The position numbers were made by a program, and so were the translations under genes. This document shows, piece by piece, positions 1 through 9,612 of a DNA stretch of 36,569 bases. The stretch is from DATBIO01 sp036556965. Its GTDB lineage: Bacteria > Acidobacteriota > Vicinamibacteria > Fen-336. The notes beneath the pieces are model-generated. The model was not told where the DNA came from and searched no databases. It saw only the letters and a program-made list of their open reading frames with translations. The stretch's first letter is position 1, and every line of letters begins with the position of its first letter. The stretch is taken from contig DATBIO010000004.1 in NCBI GenBank assembly GCA_036556965.1, positions 1 to 36,569 of the forward strand. The letters run 5' to 3'.

Positions 1-1428
1 GAAGCGGGCCAGCGTGCGGAAGAGCTGGTCGTGCCCGGCCGGGGTGTGCCCGCTGTACCCGTTGACCGTGCGCTGCCAGTGCGCCGTGGAGTGCAGCACG
101 TACCGTGACTGCAGGCTGGAGGCGCGCGGCTCGTCGCGCGGGTCGGCCACCGGCAGCTCGATGACGGCGAAGCGGCCGGGCTGGGAGGCCAGCCACCGGT
201 CCACCGGAGGCACCTCGACGTCGTAGGGGCGCGCGTCGAGGGGCACGGCCAGGAACTCCAGGCCGAGCAGCGCGACGGCGGCCGCCCGCAGCGCCGGCCG
301 GGGCAGGCGCTGCACGCCGCACCCGGCCCCCACGCCCAGGGCCACCATGGTCAGGTTGAACAGGCGCGAGGGGACGCGGATCAGGCCGAAGCCGGGCAGC
401 CAGCGGTGGAGCGCGGTGAAGAGCCCGAAGTCCGGCCCGAGCGCGGTCCAGAGCGAGACGACGCCCAGCGCGAGGTAGAAGCCGGCGTCGCCCGGGGCCC
501 CCGCGCGCCCCCGCCAGACGGCGAGCAACGACAGGGCCAGGGGCAGGAAGCCCGGAAACAGGTAGGCGCGCGCCGCCCGCTCCGCCCTGCTCCCCAGCAC
601 CGCCCGGTGGGCGTGGGCCGGGGAGGCCACGAAGCTCGCGGCGTTGGGCGACCAGGCGCGCGCCTCGGCGAGGTCCCGGCGCAGGCCGGCCTCGTGCGCG
701 GCGCGCAGATAGGGCGCGAACAGGAGGGCCGAGGCGCCCGCGGCCAGGAGGGCGGGGGCGGCCAGGTCGGCGGCCAGGCGGCGGGGGCCCGGGCCCCGCC
801 GGAGCGCCAGCCGGTAGAGGGCCAGGAGGGCGAGGGCCAGGGCCAGGAACACGCCGCCGTGGCCGCTGGTCGCCGCCTGCAGCACGAAGAAGCCGGCGGC
901 GATCCAGAGGCTTCGGCGCCGCCCGGTGCGCAGGTAGCGGTGGGCGTAGCCGAGGCAGAAGGGAATCCACTGCAGCGCGAGCAGGTGCGGCTGGCCCAGC
1001 CGCATCAGCCGCGGGGGGGCGAAGGCGTACACCGTTCCCACGGCCAGGGCTCCCGGCCAGCCGAGGCCGAGCTCGCGTCCCAGGAAGGCGCCGCCCGCGC
1101 CGCAGAGCACGAGGGAGGCGAGGGTGGCGGCGTTGAGGGAGAGGAGGAGGTCGCCCCCCGCGGCGCGGACGGGCGCGGCCAGCAGGCTCAGCCCGAGGAG
1201 GTTCTCGGAATAGGCCAGCGTGTTCGGCTGGGGGTGGAAGATGTTGGCGTCGAACAGCGAGACGCCGGGCGACCCGAGGGCGTGGAGGTTCCAGCCGATC
1301 GTCCACAGGAAGAGGCGGGTGTCACCGCCGGAGTCGAAGGCGACACGGCCGGGGTGGCCGCTCAGCGGCCAGGCGTGGACGAAGGCGAGGGCGGCGAAGA
1401 ACGCCGTGACCAGGGCCGCGCGGCGCAT
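1..1428 (-). CDS. GT-C-like polytopic membrane protein (3' end cut by window edge)
   Basis: The reading frame is open from an ATG at 1428 to the window edge, giving 476 residues with no stop. The start reads MRRAALVTAFFAALAFVHAW, a first membrane segment, followed by an extracytoplasmic loop with FDSGGDTRLFLW, whose acidic residues sit where GT-C glycosyltransferases keep their catalytic Asp. Many hydrophobic stretches rich in Leu, Ala and Gly follow. Later landmarks are LQAATSGHGGVFL, IRVPSRLF and, near the edge, HSTAHWQRTVNGYSG, a pattern I associate with uncharacterised bacterial GT-C-like membrane proteins. The likely role is sugar transfer from a polyprenyl-phosphate donor at the outer face of the inner membrane; the substrate cannot be told. 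It is followed on the same strand by nothing visible here, and preceded by the repeat lipoprotein gene 40 bases upstream. The family is fairly secure, the activity inferred. Confidence 0.75.
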   Translation of the reverse strand, partial: MRRAALVTAFFAALAFVHAWPLSGHPGRVAFDSGGDTRLFLWTIGWNLHALGSPGVSLFDANIFHPQPNTLAYSENLLGLSLLAAPVRAAGGDLLLSLNAATLASLVLCGAGGAFLGRELGLGWPGALAVGTVYAFAPPRLMRLGQPHLLALQWIPFCLGYAHRYLRTGRRRSLWIAAGFFVLQAATSGHGGVFLALALALLALYRLALRRGPGPRRLAADLAAPALLAAGASALLFAPYLRAAHEAGLRRDLAEARAWSPNAASFVASPAHAHRAVLGSRAERAARAYLFPGFLPLALSLLAVWRGRAGAPGDAGFYLALGVVSLWTALGPDFGLFTALHRWLPGFGLIRVPSRLFNLTMVALGVGAGCGVQRLPRPALRAAAVALLGLEFLAVPLDARPYDVEVPPVDRWLASQPGRFAVIELPVADPRDEPRASSLQSRYVLHSTAHWQRTVNGYSGHTPAGHDQLFRTLARF

Positions 1429-1468
1429 CGCGCGCGCACGGTATCACGCCGTGCGGGGGCGTCCGCGC

Positions 1469-2809
1469 TCAGGGCGTGGCGCCGAAGCGGTTGGCCCACG
1501 GCGTCTCGTTCTGGAAGGGACCCTGCGACCAGGCGGCGAGGGCGCGGCCCCCCATGGTGGCGTCGAGGTCCGGCGGCTGCGCCCGCTCGTCCGTGTTGAT
1601 CGCCATGGGGGCCGACCAGGCGGCGCCCGTGAAGACGCTGCTCCACACGCGGTTCAGCTCCACCCCGCCCTGCGGGGTCTCGGCCTGGAGCCAGACGACC
1701 CAGGCGCCGCCTTCGGCCGCCGCCACCGCGGGCGTGTAGGCGTTGGTGGTGCGTGTCTCCAGCCGCCGCGGCATGCCCCAGCCGGAGCCCCGGACGTACC
1801 GGTTCGCCCACAGGTCGTTCGGTCCCGTGCCCGACAACAGCCATGCCACGGTGGCGGCGCCGGAGGCGTCGGCGTCCAGGGCCACCTGGAACGAGGTCCC
1901 GGGCGCGGCGGGCGTGAGCTCGGCGATCTGGGCGGGCGGCTCCCACGCCCCGCCCGACGTCCGGTACGCCATGAGCTCGCCGCGCGGCAGGCGGAACGCC
2001 GCGGTGGGCACGACCACGAAGGCCTCCGCGGTGCCGGCCATGGCCACCGCCGGCGCGTGCGACATGTCGCCCAGGCCCACGTGGCGGTCGAGGTCTTCCT
2101 CCGGGCGCCAGCCGCCCGCCGGCGTGAAGCGGGCGGCGCGCAGGGTCACCGCGGTGCCGTCGAAGGCGAGCCAGGCGCAGGTGGCGTTGCCCACGCCGTC
2201 CACGGCCACCTGCACCCCCGAGGCGTTGCCGGTGGCCGTGGCCAGCAGATCCGGCGCGTCCCAGCCCGCGAGCGTGTGCCGCGCCGCCCAGATCCGGTGG
2301 TCGCCGCCCGCGATCTGCCGCCAGGCCACGAAGGCGGAGCCGTCGGGGGCCACCGCGACGTCGGGCCGGGAGGCGTCGTCGAGGAAGGAGTCCGTCTGCC
2401 CGCCCTGGGAGACGCGGACGGGGGCCGTCCAGCCCTGGCCGGGCACGAACCGGCGCGCGAGGATGGCCGCCGCGGCCCCGTCCACGCCGCGCCAGGCCAG
2501 GTGGAAGAAGCCGCTGCCCGCGGCGTCGAGCGCGCGGGGAGCCGTCTCCCCGTCGAGGCGCTCGGCGGGCGACCACGTCCCCGTGGAGCCGAGCGTCGCC
2601 GCCAGCGTGCCGGAGGGCTCCTGCCACACCGCGACGCCGGTGCCCTGGGCGTCCAGCGCGACCTGCATGCCGCCGGCCCCCGCCGCCTGTCCGATGCGCT
2701 GGGGCCCTGACCAGCCCAGGTTGCTGCCGTCGGGGGCCTGGGGTCCCTGGTTGCCGTCGCCGCAGGCGATGAGGAAGGCCAGCAGGCCCAGAGCGGGCGC
2801 GCGCCTCAT
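1469..2809 (-). CDS. Lipoprotein with eight ~50-residue beta-propeller-like repeats
   Basis: This 446-residue protein starts at an ATG chosen because it opens a signal peptide (MRRAPALGLLAFLIACGDG) with a good lipobox, Leu-Ile-Ala-Cys, so it should be lipid-anchored. After it I count eight imperfect repeats. Each opens with a strand like VALDAxGxAxxVW, continues through a segment such as LxAxRF, and ends with GxGWxxPxxL; examples begin MQVALDAQGTGVAVW, VQVAVDGVGNATCAW and FQVALDADASGAATVAW. The tryptophan positions and spacing suggest one propeller blade per repeat and a closed seven- or eight-bladed propeller. No catalytic motif is visible, so a binding or scaffolding role outside the cell is the safest inference. 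A GATACT hexamer lies five bases upstream of the start. The gene is divergent from the amidohydrolase at 2903. Confidence 0.8.
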   Translation of the reverse strand: MRRAPALGLLAFLIACGDGNQGPQAPDGSNLGWSGPQRIGQAAGAGGMQVALDAQGTGVAVWQEPSGTLAATLGSTGTWSPAERLDGETAPRALDAAGSGFFHLAWRGVDGAAAAILARRFVPGQGWTAPVRVSQGGQTDSFLDDASRPDVAVAPDGSAFVAWRQIAGGDHRIWAARHTLAGWDAPDLLATATGNASGVQVAVDGVGNATCAWLAFDGTAVTLRAARFTPAGGWRPEEDLDRHVGLGDMSHAPAVAMAGTAEAFVVVPTAAFRLPRGELMAYRTSGGAWEPPAQIAELTPAAPGTSFQVALDADASGAATVAWLLSGTGPNDLWANRYVRGSGWGMPRRLETRTTNAYTPAVAAAEGGAWVVWLQAETPQGGVELNRVWSSVFTGAAWSAPMAINTDERAQPPDLDATMGGRALAAWSQGPFQNETPWANRFGATP

Positions 2810-2814
2810 GGCCC

Positions 2815-2820
2815 AGTATC
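2815..2820 (-). promoter_or_regulatory. -10-like hexamer GATACT before the repeat lipoprotein
   Basis: On the minus strand GATACT (one mismatch to TATACT) lies five bases before the ATG at 2809. There is no Shine-Dalgarno sequence in between. The arrangement matches the other short-leader starts in this window. Confidence 0.4.
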
Positions 2821-2849
2821 GCCTCCACCCTCCGGGCCGCAAACCTCTT

Positions 2850-2869
2850 CCCCCCACGAATCTGGGGGG
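2850..2869. promoter_or_regulatory. Inverted repeat in the divergent promoter region
   Basis: CCCCCCA at 2850-2856 and TGGGGGG at 2863-2869 are perfect 7-base arms around a 6-base centre. The repeat lies between two divergent start codons (2809 minus and 2903 plus), so it is placed to act as an operator or an insulating hairpin. There is no T tract, which argues against an intrinsic terminator. Confidence 0.35.
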
Positions 2870-2884
2870 ACGATCGCGCGGTCG

Positions 2885-2890
2885 TAGAAT
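2885..2890 (+). promoter_or_regulatory. -10-like hexamer TAGAAT before the amidohydrolase
   Basis: TAGAAT (one mismatch to TATAAT) lies 12 bases before the ATG at 2903. I see no convincing -35 box and no Shine-Dalgarno sequence. The same hexamer stands 10 bases before the start at 25696. Confidence 0.45.
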
Positions 2891-2902
2891 GCTCGCCGCG
2901 CC

Positions 2903-3895
2903 ATGAGGCTCGACCTCCACACGCACTACTACCCGCCCGCCTACTTCGAGCGCATCCGCGCCGCGGGCGGGGACTTCTCGTTCGCCACGGACCCCGCGGG
3001 CCGGACGATCATCCGGTACCGGGGCGCCCGCTTCTTCGGCATCACGCCGCCCATGAGCGACCCCGCCCGGCGGCTGGAGGACATGGACCGCGTGGGCATC
3101 GACGTGGAGGTGGTCTCCCTCTCCACGCCCAACGTGTTCTTCGCCGGCGCGAGCGCGCAGGCGGACGTCGCGCGGGAGATGAACGACGCCTACGCCGACC
3201 TCGTGGCCCGCCACCCCGCGCGCTTCAAGGCCTTGGCCTCCATCCCCATGGACGCCCCGGAGGCCGCGCTCGAGGAGCTGCACCGGGCGCTGTTCGACCT
3301 GAAGCTCAACGGGGTGATCCTGCTCAGCAACATCCGCGGCCGCGCCCTGACCCACCCCGACTACCGGCCGTTCTTCGAGGAGGCCAACCGGCTGAAGGCG
3401 TGCATCCTCCTGCACCCCATGCTGCCCGCGAGCGCCGAGGCGTTCTCGGAGTACGTCCTGGGGCCGCTGGTGGGCTTCCCCTTCGACACCACGCTGGCCG
3501 TGGCCCGGATGTGCTTCGACGGCCTCCTGCGCGACCTTCCCGACATCCGCTGGATCGTGGGCCACCTCGGGGGCGCCGTTCCCTACCTCATGGAGCGGCT
3601 CGACAACGGCTTCCGCGACTTCGCGGAGTGCCGGGCGAAGATCGACGCGCTGCCGAGCACGTACCTCAAGCGCCTGTACTACGACACCGTCACCTTCAGC
3701 CCCCACACCCTGGGGCTGGCCCGCGACCTCCTGGGGGCCGACCACATGGTGATGGGCAGCGACTACCCGCACCTCCTCGGTTCCATCGACCGCGCCGTGT
3801 CCTCCATCGAGGGACTGGCCATCCCGGCGGCCGAGAAGGAGCGGATCTTCAGCGGCACCGCCCTCTCCATCCTCAACAACGTCGCCGGTCCGTGA
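2903..3895 (+). CDS. Amidohydrolase family 2 (ACMSD-like metal-dependent hydrolase/decarboxylase)
   Basis: This 330-residue protein has the complete metal site of the ACMSD branch of the amidohydrolase superfamily: His6 and His8 (DLHTHYYP), His171 (LLHPM), His221 (VGHLGG) and Asp287 (MGSDYPH), in the same order and almost the same spacing as known 2-amino-3-carboxymuconate semialdehyde decarboxylases. The expected fold is a TIM barrel with one divalent metal, acting in the cytoplasm on an aromatic-derived or other carboxylated substrate by hydrolysis or non-oxidative decarboxylation. The family spans many substrates, so no specific reaction is claimed. The last codon overlaps the GTG of the permease that follows (GTGA), so the two are translationally coupled and may share a substrate or its breakdown product. 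Confidence 0.88.
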   Translation: MRLDLHTHYYPPAYFERIRAAGGDFSFATDPAGRTIIRYRGARFFGITPPMSDPARRLEDMDRVGIDVEVVSLSTPNVFFAGASAQADVAREMNDAYADLVARHPARFKALASIPMDAPEAALEELHRALFDLKLNGVILLSNIRGRALTHPDYRPFFEEANRLKACILLHPMLPASAEAFSEYVLGPLVGFPFDTTLAVARMCFDGLLRDLPDIRWIVGHLGGAVPYLMERLDNGFRDFAECRAKIDALPSTYLKRLYYDTVTFSPHTLGLARDLLGADHMVMGSDYPHLLGSIDRAVSSIEGLAIPAAEKERIFSGTALSILNNVAGP

Positions 3896-5175
3896 CCGGC
3901 CCGCCGCGCCTGCGGCGGGTGGTGGGGCTCGCGGGCCTGACCGCGATCGCCGTGAACGGCGTCATCGGCTCGGGCATCTTCGTCCTTCCCGCCACGGTGG
4001 CGGGCCTGCTCGGCCCCGCCAGCCCCCTCGCTTACGTGGTGGCGGCGCTCGTGACCGCGCTCGTCGTGCTGTGCTTCGCGGAGGCGGGGAGCCTGTTCGA
4101 GGAGACGGGCGGACCGTACCTCTACGCGCGCGCGGCCTTCGGCGACTTCGCGGGCTTCGTGGTGGGCTGGATGTTCCTGCTCTCGCGCCTGGCCGCGGCG
4201 GCGGCCATCGCCAACGTCTTCGCCGCCTACCTCGGCCACTTCGGGCGATGGGCGGGCACGGGCCCGGGCCGCCTCGCCGCCATCACCGGCGTCCTCGTCC
4301 TCTTCGCCGCCGTCAACGTGGCCGGCGTGCGCTACGGCTCCTGGACCGTCAATTTGCTGACCGTGGCCAAGCTCCTCCCGCTGTTCGTCCTGGTGGCCGC
4401 GGGGCTGGCCTCGGCGTCGGCCGTCCCCTCGTTCGGGCCCGTGCCCTCGCTGGGCGCCCTCCAGCAGGCGACCCTGCTCCTGATCTTCGCCTTCGGAGGC
4501 TTCGAGAACGCGTGCGTGCCGAGCGAGGAGGCGCGGGAGCCGCGGCGCCACCTGCCCATCGCCCTGGTGACGGCCGTCGTCCTGAGCACCGCGCTCTACG
4601 TCTCGATCCAGGCGGTGGCCCAGGCCGCCGTGCCCGCCCTTGCCCAGGAAGGGGCGCCCCTGGCGGCGGCGGGCCGCGTCCTCCTCGGCCCGCCGGGGGC
4701 CGCCCTCATCACCCTGGGCGCGGTGGTGTCCACGGGGGGGAGCCTGAGCGCGCTCGTCCTCGTGGGCCCGCGGATCCTCTACGCCTTCGGGCGGGCGGGC
4801 CAGATGCCCGCCTTGCTGGGACGCGTGCATCCACGCTTCCGGACGCCGCACGTGGCAGTGGTCGTGGTCGCCGTGCTGGTGTGGGCCGCCGCCGCCCTGG
4901 GCACCTTCGCCCAGCTCGCCGCGGTGAGCGCGATCGCCCGCCTGACCTTCAGCGCCGCCACCTGCCTGGCCGTGCCGGTGCTGCGCCGGAAGCTGGCCGA
5001 CCGGCCGCGCGGCCTCACCGTGCCCGGGGGAGACGCGGTGCCGGCGGCCGCCGTGCTGCTTTCGCTGTGGCTCCTGGCCGGGATCACGCGCGAGCAGGCG
5101 CTGGCGGGGGCGGCGGCCCTGCTCGTCGGGGTCGCGCTCTTCTTCGCCGCGCGGCGCGGACGGCGGGGGACCTGA
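3892..5175 (+). CDS. APC superfamily amino acid/polyamine-type permease
   Basis: The protein has 427 residues from a GTG start overlapping the amidohydrolase stop as GTGA. It is hydrophobic throughout, with about 12 predicted membrane segments. Segment 1 carries the APC signature GVIGSGIFVLPA, the broken helix that binds the substrate amino and carboxyl groups, and segment 6 has FAFGGFENACVPSEEARE, the matching broken helix and loop found in the amino acid-polyamine-organocation family. It should import, or exchange, an amino acid or amine across the inner membrane by proton symport or antiport. Coupling to the amidohydrolase suggests uptake of that enzyme's substrate, which is inference. The length is somewhat short for the family (430-500) but complete at both ends. 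Confidence 0.87.
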   Translation: MTGPPRLRRVVGLAGLTAIAVNGVIGSGIFVLPATVAGLLGPASPLAYVVAALVTALVVLCFAEAGSLFEETGGPYLYARAAFGDFAGFVVGWMFLLSRLAAAAAIANVFAAYLGHFGRWAGTGPGRLAAITGVLVLFAAVNVAGVRYGSWTVNLLTVAKLLPLFVLVAAGLASASAVPSFGPVPSLGALQQATLLLIFAFGGFENACVPSEEAREPRRHLPIALVTAVVLSTALYVSIQAVAQAAVPALAQEGAPLAAAGRVLLGPPGAALITLGAVVSTGGSLSALVLVGPRILYAFGRAGQMPALLGRVHPRFRTPHVAVVVVAVLVWAAAALGTFAQLAAVSAIARLTFSAATCLAVPVLRRKLADRPRGLTVPGGDAVPAAAVLLSLWLLAGITREQALAGAAALLVGVALFFAARRGRRGT

Positions 5176-5192
5176 CCGGGCACGAGCGGCCG

Positions 5193-5198
5193 TATCAT
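5193..5198 (+). promoter_or_regulatory. -10-like hexamer TATCAT before uvrB
   Basis: TATCAT (one mismatch to TATAAT) ends six bases before the uvrB ATG at 5205, with no Shine-Dalgarno sequence. CTGACC at 5172-5177 is a weak -35 candidate at 15-base spacing. The spacing of hexamer to start is the same as at hpnC (26543) and the HNH gene (32451). Confidence 0.45.
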
Positions 5199-5204
5199 GT
5201 CCGG

Positions 5205-7289
<2,085 letters not shown>

Positions 7290-7293
7290 CGGG

Positions 7294-9612
7294 CTACTGG
7301 ATGTAGCCCAGGGCCCGCAGCTGCTCGGCCAGCTCCGGGGCGGCGGACGGGCCCACGTCGGCGGCGGCCCGCTTGCGCCTGCCCCCGAGCAGGTCGGGAA
7401 GCAGGGGAAGCAGCGCGCGGTAGCCCGGGTCGCTGGGGGGCACCGGCCGCGGCCGCAGCGCGTCGGGGTCCCGGGCGGCGTCGAACGCGTAGGCGTACCG
7501 CGGCCCCTCGCGGCTCTTGCGCTTGCGCCACCCGCGGCGCTCTCCCAGCTCCATCACCAGGGCGCGGCCGCCGGGCTCGTAGCGGGTGAGGCCGGGCCGC
7601 GGGCGCCCTCCGAAGTAGACGCAGGCCTTGTCCCGCGCGCCCGGCGCGAAGAGCGCGCGTCCGTCCAGGCCCTCGGGGACGGGGAGGCGGGCCAGGGCGA
7701 GCAGCGTGGGCGCCACGTCCGAGCCGCAGGCCAGCCGCTCCGACCAGGAGCCGCGGTCGAGACCGGGGGCGGAGACGAGGAAGGGCACGCGCGCCACCCC
7801 CGGGTGCGGCCAGCCGTGACCCATGCGGCCGCTCTCGCCCAGCCCCTCGCCGTGGTCGCCGACCATCAGCACCACGCGGTCCCGGTCGGGCCTCGAGAGC
7901 CGCTCCAGGAGCGGGCCCAGGCCCTCGTCGAGGTGGGCGATGCCGTCGTCGTAGAGGGGCGGCACGCAGCCCGCGGCGTCGGGCACGGCGGGGGGGGTGG
8001 GGAGGTCGCCCTCGCGGCGCCAGATGGGCGCCTGCCGGCCGCCGCGGTCGTGAGGGCTCAGCGTCAGGGTGTGCCCCGGCACGCGGCAGGCGTGCGCGGC
8101 GGGGACGCGGCCCCGGAAGTGGTAGGGAGAGTGCGCCTCGTAGGTATGGAAGAAGAGGAACAGCGGCTGGTCGCCCTCCTCGTCGAGCACGCCCAGGGCG
8201 TCGGCGACCTGGCCGTCGAGCATGTCCGCGCGGTCCTCCAGCACCCAGCCGTACCGGTTGAACCCGCGATCGAAGCCGAGCGAGGGGTGCACGAGGCCGC
8301 CCCCCGTGACCGCCACCGTGCGGTAGCCGGCGCGGCGGAAGCGCTCGGCGAGGAGCTCCACCTCGCCGGGCACGGGAGCGAGCCGGTCGTCCAGCACGCC
8401 CACGCGCCCCACGTCGAGGCCCGACATCATGACGGCATGGGCGGGCAGGGTGCCGCCGGCGGCGGCCACCGCGTAGCGGAAGGTCATGGCGTGCGCCGCC
8501 GCCCAGGCGGCCAGGCGCGGCGTGGTGGGGACCGCATACCCGTACAGGGAGAGCCGGTCCGCGCGCACGGTGTCGAGGGAGACGAGGACCACGTCGGGTG
8601 CACGCGGCCGGGGGGCCGCGCGCTCGATGAGGCGCGGGTCGCCCAGGGCGACCACGCCGTAGTCGGGGTCGCCGCCGCGGGCGCGGAAGCGCAGGCGGAC
8701 GCGCCGCCCCGCCAGCGCGTCGAGGGCCACCCGCACCGCGCGCCATCCGCCCGTCGGCGCCTCGAACGTCTCGAGGAGGCCGGTGCTCCTGCCGTCGGAC
8801 GTGACCGCCGAGACCTCGAGGCGAGGCGTCCTGGCCGGCGGCCCCGACGGACGGAGGGGGACGTAGGCGACACCGAGGTGGAGCGCCGCCGCCGCGGGCA
8901 CCTCCACCGTCCACTCGTGGGCGACGCCCGCGGGCAGCAGGAGCGCCTCGCGGCGGTCCGGCCCCGCGTCCACGCGCCAGGGCCGCCGGGCCTTCTCCAC
9001 CACGTCCTCCCGGCGAACGGGCAGGCAGCCATGCAGGGTGACGCGCTTCATCTTCACCACGCGGCCCTGGTGGCGGCCGGGGTCGAGGCGCAGCAGGCGG
9101 ATGCGGCCCGACCAGCCCAGGTGCCCTCCCACCAGGAACAGGTGCGCGCCGCGCGCGCCGCCGGTGCGCAGCGTGGACAACCGCCGCTCGGCCGAGGTGC
9201 CCTCGCCCGCGCGGGCCCAGAACAGCTCCATGCGCCGCATGCGCTTGCCGCCCGTCTCCACCGCGACCATGCAGACGCTGGCGGCGTCGATGTCCACCTC
9301 ACGCCGCACCTGGGGGTCGTCGCCGGTGAGGGTCACCTCGAGCCCGTCTTCGGCGGCGTGGACCTCGCCGTCGTGCACCGACCAGCGCCCCTGCTCGTCG
9401 CCCTCCAGCGTGAAGACCGTGTTGGCCTCGCCGGGCCGGGCGAAGAGCAGGGACGGGTCGAAGGCGCCGGCGGGCGCCTCCTCGATCAGGCGCCGGCCTC
9501 CCTGCGCCGCGAAGGCCACCGTCTCGGGAGTCTCCGGGCGGGCGCACCGCCAGTGCGCGGCCAGGACCGCCGCCGCCGCCGCGAGCGCCGCCACGCAGCG
9601 GGCCGCCCTCAC
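7294..9612 (-). CDS. Alkaline-phosphatase-superfamily (sulfatase-fold) enzyme with two N-terminal beta domains, paralogue 1
   Basis: The protein has 772 residues from a GTG overlapping the upstream stop as GTGA. Residues 1-20 form a signal peptide or anchor. Residues about 70-200 and 215-330 look like two beta-rich domains, the first with a DDPQVRREVDID segment and an LFWA-like motif also present in paralogue 2. The catalytic domain starts at about residue 340 with VVLVSLDTVRAD (metal ligand Asp347) and includes FFHTYEAHSPYH and VGDHGEGLGE. At the nucleophile position true sulfatases have C/S-x-P-x-R; here it reads GGTLPAH with Thr388, so formylglycine cannot form. Thr is the nucleophile in LtaS and EptA phospho-transferases of the same superfamily, so transfer or hydrolysis of a phospho-substituent outside the membrane is the better guess. 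The C-terminus LRALGYIQ is typical of this subgroup. Last gene of the PhyH operon. Confidence 0.82.
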   Translation of the reverse strand: MRAARCVAALAAAAAVLAAHWRCARPETPETVAFAAQGGRRLIEEAPAGAFDPSLLFARPGEANTVFTLEGDEQGRWSVHDGEVHAAEDGLEVTLTGDDPQVRREVDIDAASVCMVAVETGGKRMRRMELFWARAGEGTSAERRLSTLRTGGARGAHLFLVGGHLGWSGRIRLLRLDPGRHQGRVVKMKRVTLHGCLPVRREDVVEKARRPWRVDAGPDRREALLLPAGVAHEWTVEVPAAAALHLGVAYVPLRPSGPPARTPRLEVSAVTSDGRSTGLLETFEAPTGGWRAVRVALDALAGRRVRLRFRARGGDPDYGVVALGDPRLIERAAPRPRAPDVVLVSLDTVRADRLSLYGYAVPTTPRLAAWAAAHAMTFRYAVAAAGGTLPAHAVMMSGLDVGRVGVLDDRLAPVPGEVELLAERFRRAGYRTVAVTGGGLVHPSLGFDRGFNRYGWVLEDRADMLDGQVADALGVLDEEGDQPLFLFFHTYEAHSPYHFRGRVPAAHACRVPGHTLTLSPHDRGGRQAPIWRREGDLPTPPAVPDAAGCVPPLYDDGIAHLDEGLGPLLERLSRPDRDRVVLMVGDHGEGLGESGRMGHGWPHPGVARVPFLVSAPGLDRGSWSERLACGSDVAPTLLALARLPVPEGLDGRALFAPGARDKACVYFGGRPRPGLTRYEPGGRALVMELGERRGWRKRKSREGPRYAYAFDAARDPDALRPRPVPPSDPGYRALLPLLPDLLGGRRKRAAADVGPSAAPELAEQLRALGYIQ

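Noticed and set aside
406..1599. 397-codon plus-strand frame over the GT-C-like gene
   Set aside because: Composition is Gly/Glu/Arg-rich without motifs, and the opposite strand encodes a convincing membrane protein.
4071..5204. Upstream in-frame extension of uvrB
   Set aside because: The extension runs through the permease gene and encodes Arg/Gly/Pro-rich sequence without homology to UvrB.
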